From NCBI GenBank assembly GCA_012976225.1, contig JAAVVG010000011.1, positions 186,001-250,000 of the forward strand: a stretch of DNA of 64,000 nt, written 5' to 3'. A program made the position numbers and the translations under genes. A model generated the notes under the pieces. It saw only the letters and a list, made by a program, of their open reading frames with translations, searched no databases and was not told where the DNA came from. Every line of letters starts with the position of its first letter. The stretch's first letter is position 1. The stretch comes from Golubevia sp. BC0850. Its lineage: Eukaryota > Basidiomycota > Exobasidiomycetes > Golubeviales > Golubeviaceae. This document shows positions 47,661-60,838 of the stretch, in pieces.

Positions 47661-48886
47661 ATGTCTTTCCAAAAGTTCCTCCAAGCCAGTAGTGCAACTC
47701 TACCACGTCAGGTAAGAAACTAACCAGGAAACAGAAAAAGGCAAGAGAGCATTGAGAACGAGTTGAAGGAACTTCTTCAAAGAGTACTCATCCTTTTACC
47801 TCGTCTCTCCTTATCTCTGCAATCAGATGGCTTCGGCTGGTTTCCTCTTTGCTCTGGGAGACACTATCGCTCAGCAAGGTTAGTACGAATCCGAGAAAGG
47901 AATTCTAAAAGCCAGCGTACTGAAGCGGCGGCTATTTTCTTCATTCATCACCCTCAAACTCTCCTGGCTGCTTGCTGACTCTTTTTCGCTCTCGTTCCTC
48001 ATTCAGGAGTCGAAAAGCGTGGAAAGAATCATGACTTCGTTAGAACTGGTCGTCTAACAGCTTACGGAACCTTTGTTAGTCAATGGTCCTGCGAACTTTC
48101 TTTGCTCCACTTCGAATTCGAAGGAAGAAATCTTCGTCCTAGCTTCTTGCTGATCTATACTCTCTCCCTCTCTCTTTCTCTCTCTCCAGATCTTCTCCCC
48201 CTTGATGGGATTGTGGCTTTCTAAGGGTTTAGAAAAGGTGGTCTTGAAGAACAAATACGCAACTTTAGCAACTAGGGTAGCATTAGATCAGTTCGTTGCT
48301 TCCCCAGTTGTTGTGAGCATGTTCTTCACTTGCACAACTCTTATGTCAGGTGGTGGAATCACCGATGTCAAGAACACTCTGAAGGAGAAATGGTTACCTA
48401 CGTATACTGCAGCTCTCGGAGTCTGGGCACCAGTACAAACGTGAGTTCATACCGGGGTTGCGGGAAGAAGTGAATAGAAAGGCTCACCTATCCTTCTGCT
48501 CTCTACATTCGCAGCATCAATCTCGGATTTGTTCCACCCAATCAAAGATTGCTCTTCGTAAATGTTGTCTCGGTCTTTTGGTGAGTCTCTCAGGCTCTTG
48601 TCTTTCGCTGGTAGACACTCGCTGACCTAAAGTACTCTTTCTTTCGTCTGTAGGAATACATATCTCTCGTGAGTTGTCAGGACTCTCATAGGCTTTGGCA
48701 TATCAATTCTTTTGATCCCTTCTCTTCTTAACCCAACGTCTCTCTTCCTTGCCATCTTCTCTCTCAAACAGTGTCGCAGCATCTAAGTCCTCCGCTCCAG
48801 CAGACGGTGGAGCCATCGAGATGCTAGATGACGTACCAGTCAAAGTCAAAGAAGCAAAGGAAACCATCGCTGCTAAACTTAACTAA
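47661..48886 (+). CDS. Mpv17/PMP22-family membrane protein, paralogue B (Sym1-like)
   Basis: Tandem paralogue of the previous gene, about 205 aa but in seven exons: 47661-47711, 47827-47878, 48007-48074, 48190-48440, 48515-48580, a 15 nt micro-exon 48654-48668, and 48772-48886. Landmarks: MASAGFLFALGDTIAQQ, DFVRTGRLTAYGTF-IFSPLM, VALDQFVASPVVVSMFF, LKEKWLPTYTAALGVWAPVQ, NLGFVPPNQRLLFVNVVSVF, W-NTYLS. The sequence is closer to canonical Sym1/Mpv17 ('PANQRLLFVNVVSLFWNTYLS'-like) than paralogue A, so B is probably the ancestral-type copy. The C-terminal tail is short and hydrophilic. Confidence 0.9.
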
Positions 48887-49842
48887 TCTTTCAGTCATCA
48901 AAGATAACCAATTCCTTTCATTCAAATCTCAGCCTTCTTAGTTCTTCTACCTTGAGAAATTCAGTCAAGAACCTCATCCGTAGTACCGCATTTAGAGCCT
49001 TCAAGATCATCAATTTGAATTTTAATAGCATTCGTCAAGCACAAACGTCATAATGTTCGAATCTGTTTCAATCTCTTCCTCTTTCCTTTTCCGGTCCTCA
49101 TCAATTATCATATAGCTCCAACAGAATCTCTGACTCGTGGTTTCCAGCATCCTTCTCGTCTTTTCGTTGTTTAAATACCTCTATAGAAAGTCGCCGAATT
49201 GTTCATACTTTCTGTTTTTCACTTGCTCTTGCGTCTGACGCGCTGACTCCAACAGAAGAGAGAAAGGAGGTGGTCCTTTGACTAACTGAAACAACAAAAA
49301 GATCAAGTTGGAGAAGACTGGTCTGTAGTTTTGCAAGCTTTATGATTTGATTTAGAGGGGAACTGGTCAGAAAGAAGGATATTAGAAGAATATAGTGTAC
49401 AAAGTCGCAAACTGACGAATCATGGAGGCAACAGACGAGACAACTGGAAAAGAAGGGAAAGGAAAGGTGACGAAAATGAACAGCTTGCTTTTATGTACTA
49501 GAAGAGGGGAAAGTCGGAAAGTTCTGATTTGATTTAACAAGTACCAGTGAAAGGAGGTCTCGAGAAGAGCGAGAAGAAGAGGGTAAGAGGAGATAGCTTT
49601 GAGGTAGTAGGAATGGTCGAAAGAAAAGTAGAGAACGGTTCTGAAGAGTCCTTGCTTTCATCTAAGCTCTGATTTATAGGATTGAGCCACGAGGTCTTAG
49701 CTCATTGCCCATATCTACAGGAGAAGATGAAGATGAAGAAAGTAAGAAAAAGAATCTTGGGCGATTTTCTTTGCTTCTTCAAGCGTCACGCTTCTTCTGA
49801 TACTTACCCCCAAAGAACCTTTTCTCAGAATCTGACAATAAC
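48887..49842. other. Long gap between convergent genes
   Basis: Almost 1 kb between the tails of Mpv17-B and RAD51, with no open frame of note on either strand. Longest empty stretch in the conserved part of the window. It could hold long 3' UTRs or a non-coding RNA; I see no structured element I can name. Confidence 0.45.
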
Positions 49843-51796
49843 TTAGTTCCCAGCATCGATAGGATCTGTAATTCCTTCATTTGAGATGGCAAAACAGGCG
49901 TCACCCTCTGGTAGACAAGGCGAGTCTACGATCTTTGCTGTACGTTGATTTCCACGACCTTTCTTCAACGCGACACTGAGGGCGGAAGATCGATTTGAAA
50001 AACAGAAGTCAGATCAATGTGGAAGGCAGAGGAACTTTCAGAGTCAGTAGCAGCCTCTTATCATCCCTACCCCAGTCGTGAAACTCACCGAGTAGTAGAA
50101 GCATGAGCTACAATGTTTCCACCAATTGGTTTAGCAGGAACAGCCATCCCACCTCCACCTCCACCTTCACTAGGTGTACTGACAACTTGATTTGTAACCA
50201 CCACAGCAACTCCATATTCATCAGCCAATCTTTGAAGGTATCTTAAGAATTTAGCTAGATGATTTTGTCTTGCTGCCAGTTCTCCTCTACCATTGTAATC
50301 AGTTCTATATAGAGCTGTTAAACTATCAATGATGATTAAAGAGAATCTTGATTCGGATAACATCGCACCTGCTTCTGTGAGAAGCTTAGTTTGATGATCG
50401 ACGTTGTAAGCTCTTGCGTAGGCGACGTTGTCGAGAGTCTCTTCTCCATCTAGTCCGTAATGTTCTGCTACTGCTAGAAGACGAGCTGGACGCTGTTGTA
50501 GAGAGATCACGAAGGAGAAGGTCGAGGAAGAAGGTAGAGAGAGGTCAGCTTTTGGAGGCAAGAAAGGCTTCATAGGAGGGAGCTTTGGATACTCACGAAA
50601 GTTCCTTCAGTATCGATGTAAAGGCATTTACCTTCCCCTCCTCCTGAACCTGCTGGAAGCTGATAGCGTCAAGGAAAGGTAGAGAGAGAGGCAGAGGAGT
50701 AGTCAGGTTAGGGTTGAGGACGTAGAAGAGATGTGAAAGGGGGTTGAATTTCCAGCCGCCTTTTCGAGGAATACGCCTTTGCGAAAGAACAGAAAGGAAC
50801 CGATTCTGATCTAGGCGTAGTCCATCACTTCACTCAGCAAGAGCGAAGAGAGGCATACATTCACAGCTGACTGGAGCTCTCTTGCCCTTTCCCTCTCTAC
50901 CACCCACTTCCGCCTTCCAACGCGTAGCCCTTTGCAGAAGTCTCTGTTCTCAATAAAATTAAGCATAAACTCACCTGACAAGTCACGGCCAAAGTGTGAC
51001 AGATTTGAGACTTCCCAGTTCTGAATTCACCATAGAATTCAGTGATACTACCAGTTTCGATTCCACCTCCCAAAACCCCATCCAAATTTGAAGATCCAGT
51101 TTGAATCTGAAGTAGATCTTTACGACCTTCATGAATTTCGGTTGCACTTGTGAATCCTATTGGAACTAATTTGGCAGCTGTGGGTTTGAAGGATAGAAGG
51201 AAGAGGGTTGAGTTGGGTTATGCATTGAGGAGAAGCCAACGACGATCCTTGCGCCCAACTCCATCGCCCATAAGATGATTTTGCTAGATAGATCCATAGG
51301 TTTGATTGCGCTCTGAAGCTTTTCATTTGAGAAGAGAGTCTTGATCTTTGCCACCTAGCCACAGATGAGGCTGCTTTTCCACCCCCCTCCTTCCACCTTG
51401 GATCGACTCACCCTCAGCGATGATTTTGTCAGCTTTGGCTTCTGAGATTCCCTTGATATGAATCAAAGACTTTCTAGGAGTGTAAACGATACTCTCAACT
51501 GTATAGAAACCAGACTCGGCCAACTTCTTGCAGTCAGTGCCTGAGATCCCATTTCCCTGGCAAGATGGAGAGGATCAAGGAAGGAAATGGGGAGAGGAAA
51601 AAAGTGAGTAGCGTGATACACTAGGGCTGAACTGAAGTGAGAAAGTTGAGATTGGGATGAAGCAGCCAACTCCGACTTGAGGGAATGAATTGGACTGAGC
51701 TAATCCATCCTTGGTGTGGGTGGGTGGACTGACCTCCAATGAACCGATTGGGATTGGAACGTGAAGGGTTGAAAGTTCTTCTTCTTCTTGGGACAT
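49843..51796 (-). CDS. RAD51: RAD51 recombinase
   Basis: RecA-family strand-exchange ATPase for homologous recombination. N-terminal HhH region: [39 protein letters not shown]; then [38 protein letters not shown]. Walker A is [29 protein letters not shown] and [18 protein letters not shown] follow; Walker B is [20 protein letters not shown]1 region [21 protein letters not shown]-terminal [35 protein letters not shown]. The GNG, AKLVP and [15 protein letters not shown] text is RAD51 rather than DMC1. The L2 loop is unusual: [19 protein letters not shown] in place of the common VVAQVDGAAMF...PKK, so the usual L2 phenylalanine is absent. Shares a 165 bp promoter with the RBBP4-like gene. Confidence 0.94.
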
Positions 51797-51961
51797 TGTT
51801 TCAGAAAGTTCTAACTTGAAGTCTAGAGTTGTGGTGCGGTTGTTACAACAAGTCGAAACTCTCCAGCGCTCCAGCTATTCTCCAAAGTCCAATGTTACGC
51901 GCTGCTTCGCGATGATCAATTCTGAACGTGATTCTCAACATCTCAACTTCCTCCATCAATC
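51797..51961. promoter_or_regulatory. Divergent promoter, RAD51 / RBBP4-like
   Basis: 165 bp. It contains TTACGCGCTGCTTCGCGATG near 51892-51911: ACGCGC is one base from the MluI cell-cycle box ACGCGT, and TTCGCG resembles an E2F/MBF half site. Cell-cycle control is inferred. Confidence 0.5.
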
Positions 51962-54883
<2,922 letters not shown>

Positions 54884-55357
54884 GACTGGATTCGTGTTTG
54901 CTTTTCTCTCTTGTATCAAATTGTCAAACTTGAATCATCTTTGCATCTTTCTTTTCTTCAAATGAAACACCAGTCTGTTTCCTTGACTTTTGGAGTTCAC
55001 CTTGAAGCTGTTTGGTGGGGACGGCAAGAGACAAATTCTATCTCAGTGCACGGGCCAGTCTAATTACAACTGCACGTTCTACAACAACACGACACCAGAC
55101 GACACGCACTTGCCAGCGCTTAATCTGAATCAGTTCTGAAAGCAAAAGGAAGCTAATTCTTTGGGCCAAAAGAGCACAAGTGAATCAGAATCAATCTCAA
55201 CCAGCCCCGAAGAGGTTTAAATACTCCAACCCAAAGCGTTCTTAACTTCTTGCCTCCAAACCAAACCAACTTCTCACCTTTTTGCCTCGAGATCAATCCT
55301 TCTCCATTCTTTCACGAAGATATCCTCTCTGAATCTTTCGCTCTCTTCTTAAAGAAG
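54884..55357. other. Intergenic: RBBP4-like 3' flank and BTA1 promoter
   Basis: About 470 bp. It includes GGTTTAAATACTCC near 55215, a weak TATA-like element about 140 bp before the BTA1 start. No gene seen. Confidence 0.45.
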
Positions 55358-58300
55358 ATGAATCTACTTTCATCTTCCACTTGGTCTCTACCAACTTCCA
55401 TCTCCATTCCCTCCAACCTAACAACTATCGCCCTCTACGCCAGCGCCTCCCTCTTAATTTTCCTAGCTCTTGCCTTCTTCGTCCCTTCCATAAGGTCAAC
55501 CTTGGTCTTTGCTTACACCTGCTTCCTTCAACCAATTGGAAAGGTCGCAAATCAAAGTGAGAGACTCGATAAATTCTACCAAAATCAAGCTACTGGTGAG
55601 TAACAGGCGCCCTGGTTTCGCAGAGCTGGTTTGGAGTGAGGAAGCAAAGAAGTGGGGCAAAAGCGGTACCATTGGAAAGATGAATAGAATCGGGATAACC
55701 TGGCTGGATTTATTTTCAGATCAATTGAGGACTTTAGGAGCGAGAGCTCCTCGAGATGGGGGAGTAACCTGCACGTTCTTATCTTTTCCCCAACCCATCT
55801 TTTTTGGTCGACACAACCTCCTGACGCTCTCCTCCCTTCTCTCCCTGTTTCTTATCGATTCCAAACTAGTCTATGATGCCACTCGTTCTGGTTTGCTTCG
55901 CGGTAGAAAGACCATGTTGAAGTAAGTGTTGTTCTTTGCATTTTGGACCCTGCACTCTCTAAAAAATAGTCGTGTGAGATCTGACCTCTGCTCCTTTCTT
56001 TGCTTATATACTCATCTTTCGATCAGACTATGTGCTGCTCAACTTCGTGAAATTCGCAAGACTAATCCTGAGAAAGAGTTGGTTTGGGTTGATATTGGAG
56101 GTGGAACTGGTGAGTTAGATTTCGGAGCTCTCCCCTGCTCTTCTCTCTGCGTTTCCTGACACCTGGACTCTCTTTACTTCGCTCCGAAGGCTGGAACATT
56201 GAGCAAATGGCCGAATACTTCCCATTGGATCAATTGTCAGCTGTCTACCTCATCGATCTTTGCGAACCTCTTTTGGAAGTTGCTCGCAAACGTTTCGCAG
56301 CGAAAGGATTCAAGAATGTACAAGTTCTATGTCAAGATGCCCGTGATTTCACTTTACCTGGTCTAGCTGAGGGTCAAAAAGTTGATCTTTTCACCTGCAG
56401 TTACAGTCTCTCGATGGTGAGTGCAGAGATTCCGACTGCAACTTTCTCGCTTTGCTTAGCTTCTGATTTTCCCTGTTTTCCGTCCCTACGACCCAATTCA
56501 CTTTTAAGATTCCTCCCTTCTACGCTACTCTCGATCGTATCAACGACTTTATGGACCAAGAAACTGGTTTCTTTGGTGTAGTTGACTTCTACGTCTCAGG
56601 AAGTTCCACCCTTTCCGACAGAGCAGCTATCGTAGGTGGAGACACCAACAGGCAGTGTGGATGGTTGAGTCGTCTCTTCTGGAGTAACTGGTTTGACTTT
56701 GATCACATTCAGTTGCACCCTGCTCGCAGAGGTGAGTAGGATCTGAATTCTTTGTTCTTAAGCCCAGCCTGTCTGGGCTGAAGTGTTTTCCCATCCCTTT
56801 CCACAGATTATCTTGAGTACAGATTCGGAACTATGAAGTGCTACAACGGACGTAACAACTTTATTCTACCTGGAATCGTCAGAATGTGAGTTCGAAGAAG
56901 TATGTAGAAATTGGTCAATTATCCTCGAGTGAAGCTGACTTCCGATATCTTCTCACATCTTATCTGCTGTTCGTCCAGCCCTTACTACATTTGGATTGGA
57001 TGCTCTCGCTCTCGCGATACCTCCGCCGCTATCAACGCCTTCGAAGTCGAGTCTGGAAACAGAGTTATCTGCCCTCCATCCTTCCCAGAGCTTTCGTTCT
57101 CTCACCTCGTACGCAATGGAAAGACCTCCAGTCCAAGTGAAGCCGGATTCTCCAGCTCAGCCTCTGTTCAAAGCGATGCTTCTGGCTTGGTTCGTCGCCG
57201 CGGATCTGATCCACCTTCCGACATGGGTTCCGAACGCAACGTCAAGCTCAACCTAGGTCCAGAGGTCCCACTGAGCTCCTTCCACTACCAGAAGCGACAG
57301 TGGCGTCTACCTTTCGTTGATACCGAGTTCAGCAACATGTTCCGTACTTGGATCTATGGTTTCACCTGGGAGGACCCTTACGTCGACATGGAGCACCTCA
57401 ACCTGACTTCGGAAGATTCGATCCTTTGCATCACCAGCGCTGGAGATAACGCTCTTCACTACGCAATCGACGGAAAGCCAAAGCGCATTCACGCAGTCGA
57501 CATGAACCCATGTCAAGGTCATCTTCTAGAGCTCAAGTTAGCTGCTATCGCTTCTTTGGAGTACGAGGAATTCTGGTCAATGTTCGGAGAAGGAAAATGC
57601 GAAAACTTTAGAGAGCTATTAGATCAAAAGATCTCTCCCTACCTCTCTTCTCACGCCTATCAATTCTGGAGACTCAACGTGCATTCATTCGACAAGGCTT
57701 TCTACTTCCGAGGATACTCTGGACACGCCCTTCGTCTAGCTAAGATTGCCTGGCAAATCACCGGTCAAAGGAAGGGAGTCGACGCCGCTTGCAAAGCCAG
57801 CTCAATCGAAGAACAGCAACAGATCTGGGACAAGTCTCTCAGGGGGGCTCTCCTCAACAAGACTCTCATCAAGGTCTTCCTATCCAACCCAGCTTTCTTA
57901 TGGAACGCTCTAGGAGTCCCGGTCAACCAATTCGATTGCTTCAAGAACGAGGGAGTCTCAGTTGAACAATTCGCCATCGACACCTTGGACTCGATTCCAG
58001 GAAGAAGCCTCTTCAAGAACGAAAACTACCACTATCTACTCTGTCTTCAAGGAAAGTACACCAAAGAGTCTTGTCCTCTTTACTTGAAGCCGGACGGATT
58101 TAAGAAGCTAAAGGAAGATTCCGCTGCTGCCTTAGACACTTTCAGACTGCACACCAATTCTATCGTCAACGTTCTCAGAGGTCTCGAGGATGGTCATCTG
58201 ACTCGTGCTATTGTGAGTTCAAGAGCGGGAAGCTCTTTGTCTAATCGGACCTCGCTAACTCTCCTCTCACTTCTCCTCTAAGACTATGGATCACATGGAT

Positions 58301-58753
58301 TGGTTCGACCCGGTCCCAGAGAGTAGACCAGCTCCTACAATCGAAGCTGCTCGTAAGGATAGCGACAAGAGCATCAGTGATCTGGATCGCGAAATCATTG
58401 AGCTCTCTCGTGTCATCAGAAAGGGTGGAAGCGTCTTCTGGAGAAGTGCAGCTAAGAAGCCTTGGTACAACCAGCGTTTCGAGGTGAGTTTGAATCAACA
58501 CAGGGAAGCAAGCTGGAAACTGGATTCTGACCTTCTGCTCTATTTTTCATTCAGAAAATGGGCTTCCAAGTTGAGCCAGTCCACATTCGTGAGACGGGAA
58601 AGGCAATCGACAACGTCAACATGTGAGTTGAGATTCTGGTCTCTGAAGCAACCCAATTCCTTCAACTGCTCTTCTGACTTTGCTTTTATTCTTCATTTGG
58701 TCGACTCCCCTTTCAACAGGTACGCCTCTTTCTACAAAGCTACTAGAATCTAA
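55358..58753 (+). CDS. BTA1: Betaine lipid (DGTS) synthase BTA1
   Basis: Makes the phosphorus-free lipid diacylglyceryl-trimethylhomoserine from diacylglycerol and SAM; expected at the ER. An N-terminal membrane segment (ALYASASLLIFLALAFFVPS) is followed by a methyltransferase (BtaB-like) domain: LVWVDIGGGTG-WNIEQMAE, AVYLIDLCEPLLEVARKRF, FTCSYSLSM-IPPFYATLDR, VDFYVSG. The C-terminal half is the SAM:DAG aminocarboxypropyltransferase (BtaA-like): FVDTEFSNMFRTWIYGFTWE, ILCITSAGDNALHYAI, IHAVDMNPCQGHLLELKLAA, ENYHYLLCLQGKYTKESCP, LTRAITMDHMDWFDP, RVIRKGGSVFWRSAAKKPWY. BtaB-then-BtaA order is as read here. It ends MYASFYKATRI. At least seven introns. In several fungi it is induced by phosphate starvation; no site for that could be identified here. 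Confidence 0.94.
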
Positions 58754-59176
58754 ACCAAATTCATAGACGTCACTCTCGCCAACCCCCAAAAAAAAGACGA
58801 TCCAAAGTCACGCCTTTTTTCACTTCATCTGTCCTTATCCCCCTACTTTTAGAGACCTCCCTTGTTCTTCTCTGTTTACTTTTTTCCTTCAAAGTGTAGA
58901 TACATCCGATTAATGAAAATCCGGCAGCCCGGAACATAAAAAAACGCGTAAGCAAATGCAATTGGAGAGAAGATCACTGATAGAACACTTGAAACAAGTT
59001 TGACTTCCCCAACTTTCTTGTCTGACTTCAATCGAATTGCAGAGATGCCCAAGTTTGATGCGAAGGCGAGGAGAAAAAGAGAAGGGAATCAAACTTCAAA
59101 TCACATTTTTCTCATTGATAACAAGCTGTCAATTGGCAAAACAAATTCCACCCTTCATTAGAGGGTGATTTTCACT
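58754..59176. other. Intergenic downstream of BTA1
   Basis: About 420 bp. It contains one exact ACGCGT at ~58944. Short open frames on the minus strand have no content I recognise. Confidence 0.4.
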
Positions 59177-59668
59177 ATGAGTCCTCAGCCTCTCGGGTTC
59201 GAAATACCATTTGCTCGAACAATTGGGAAGGAAGTCAAGCAGCAAAGATTCAGATTGCACCCTCAGTTCCGCACACCTCACGCCTTACGCCTCACGAACT
59301 CGAATCATCGAATCACCAATCATTTCGAGAAAGAGTTTCAGGGACAGAACTTCCACAGAGGGCGTCTTCTGATTCCTGTGAAGTCACCTTCCCAGAATAT
59401 CTACCTGGAGAGGTTCTCAACGGCACCCTTTTCTGGCTCCGATTGGAAAAGAAGGAGCCAGGGCGCATTCAGGAAGAAAACAAATACTGGAAGAACTTTT
59501 ACTTTAATCAGGCGTAGTTCGTTAAACTCCATTTTCGGCACCCAGCCTATCGGAAACGGAGAGGATTGTGTCAACCGTCAACTGCTCGCACCACCAATTC
59601 CATCTTCAGCCCTCGGCCCCTACTTTATCTATACAGCAGTTTCGACTCCGACTCCTCCTCCTTACTAA
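59177..59668 (+). CDS. Orphan ORF, 163 aa, unknown
   Basis: An intron-free open frame starting MSPQPLGFEIPFARTIG. It is basic and rich in Arg, Asn and Pro, with no signal peptide, membrane segment or motif I recognise, ending TPTPPPY. The lack of introns is unusual beside its neighbours and may mean it is not a real gene. An exon of an unrecognised gene or a chance frame is possible. Confidence 0.3.
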   Translation: MSPQPLGFEIPFARTIGKEVKQQRFRLHPQFRTPHALRLTNSNHRITNHFEKEFQGQNFHRGRLLIPVKSPSQNIYLERFSTAPFSGSDWKRRSQGAFRKKTNTGRTFTLIRRSSLNSIFGTQPIGNGEDCVNRQLLAPPIPSSALGPYFIYTAVSTPTPPPY

Positions 59669-59929
59669 TACACTTTCTCTCAGCTTATCTGATCAAACTT
59701 AGTAAGAACCTTGGAAGTTAAGAGCAATTGGGATGAAGTCACGGAAAGGTATTAAAAGCAGGGGTAAAATTGTGCTATCTCCTTTGCTCATCAAGACAAC
59801 TCTCTCTTCTCTCTCCAATCGAAGTCATTCTAAACGTCAGTACCAACGCCTTCTCCTTTCATTCATCTAGCCAGAGCCAGACCTGATATCTCCTAATTTT
59901 CCCTCACTCTCTTACCCCTTCTGCAGACG

Positions 59930-60199
59930 ATGCTCTCCATATTCAAGTTCTTCAACCTCTTCATGGTCCTAGCTTTCGTAGCTGTAGCTTCTCAGGACCT
60001 TAGTGTCAAAGCAGACGACGTAGTTTGCGGCTCTCCAGAGGACACGGATCTTAGAAATCAAGCCTATCAAGCCTGTTGCGCTCATTCGGACTGCAATAAC
60101 CATGCTCAACATCTAAGATGTGGAGCTAGAGCTCCATGCTGCCTTCGCGTTGCCGGTGATCCAGCTTCAAACGACTGTGATAGCTACGGGATCGAGTAA
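59930..60199 (+). CDS. Small secreted eight-cysteine protein
   Basis: 89 aa. A clear signal peptide, MLSIFKFFNLFMVLAFVAVA, probably cleaved near ASQD. The mature part has eight Cys in the order C-CC-C-C-CC-C with spacings of about 15, 4, 8, 5 and 11 residues, so up to four disulfides. That order matches hydrophobins, and the second-half spacings fit, but the loop after the first CC (4 residues) is far too short and the chain is polar, so I do not call it a hydrophobin. Upstream, TATTAAAAGC near 59750 is TATA-like, and GTCAGT...CTGCAG (about 59837-59926) could be a 5' UTR intron ending 3 bp before the ATG. Secreted effector or cell-surface protein is inference. Confidence 0.75.
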   Translation: MLSIFKFFNLFMVLAFVAVASQDLSVKADDVVCGSPEDTDLRNQAYQACCAHSDCNNHAQHLRCGARAPCCLRVAGDPASNDCDSYGIE

Positions 60200-60838
60200 A
60201 CAGGGGATGACAAAGTCGGTGAAGATGGGTTGAGGAATAGGGTCGCTACTCCTGACTCATGTACTCATGTTGATGTACTATTTCATGACTATTCTCTTTA
60301 ATTGGCTTTTATTTGCATATCTCAGAGTCAAAGATAGGTTTCTACAGCTCTAGCTTTCTCCAGCCTCTCCTGTCTGTCAACTTGTCGACGGTGCTCTTGA
60401 ATGACGTGGAGCACGGCGTTTTCCTCGGATTGAATGAGAATGCCACTCAGGTTATGAAATCTTGGAATATGAAAACACTAATGGAGATCTGATCTAGTTA
60501 GAGCTCAAAAGACAAACGTCTAGAGAAGGTTTTATCAACTGTCCAAGAGGGTTGGAATTCGAAAGTCGAGTATGAATGAGGTTGGCGAGACATACATGAA
60601 GGAATCAATAAAGGAAGAACCAAAATTTACAGAGGGGGATGAGAGAAACGAGTGATTCGAAAGGAAAGTGAGTTGATGAAATGAGTGAGGCGAGAACGAG
60701 AGTTGAAAAATGAGAGCGAAGTGATGCGAGAATAGAATGAAAATGAGGAGATTGACTTGAAAAGAGTGAACTAAATTTTGATTGGGTCTTGTTCGATTTG
60801 AAGTAGAGGAGAGAAGAAGTGGAAGAGAAGCTTAAGAT
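60200..60838. other. Intergenic between two secreted-protein genes (convergent)
   Basis: About 640 bp, rich in GAGA/AATGAG tracts on the right. No gene supported. Confidence 0.4.

Noticed and set aside
59930-60199. Calling the eight-cysteine protein a hydrophobin
   Set aside because: Loop lengths in the first half fall outside the known range and the sequence is not hydrophobic enough.
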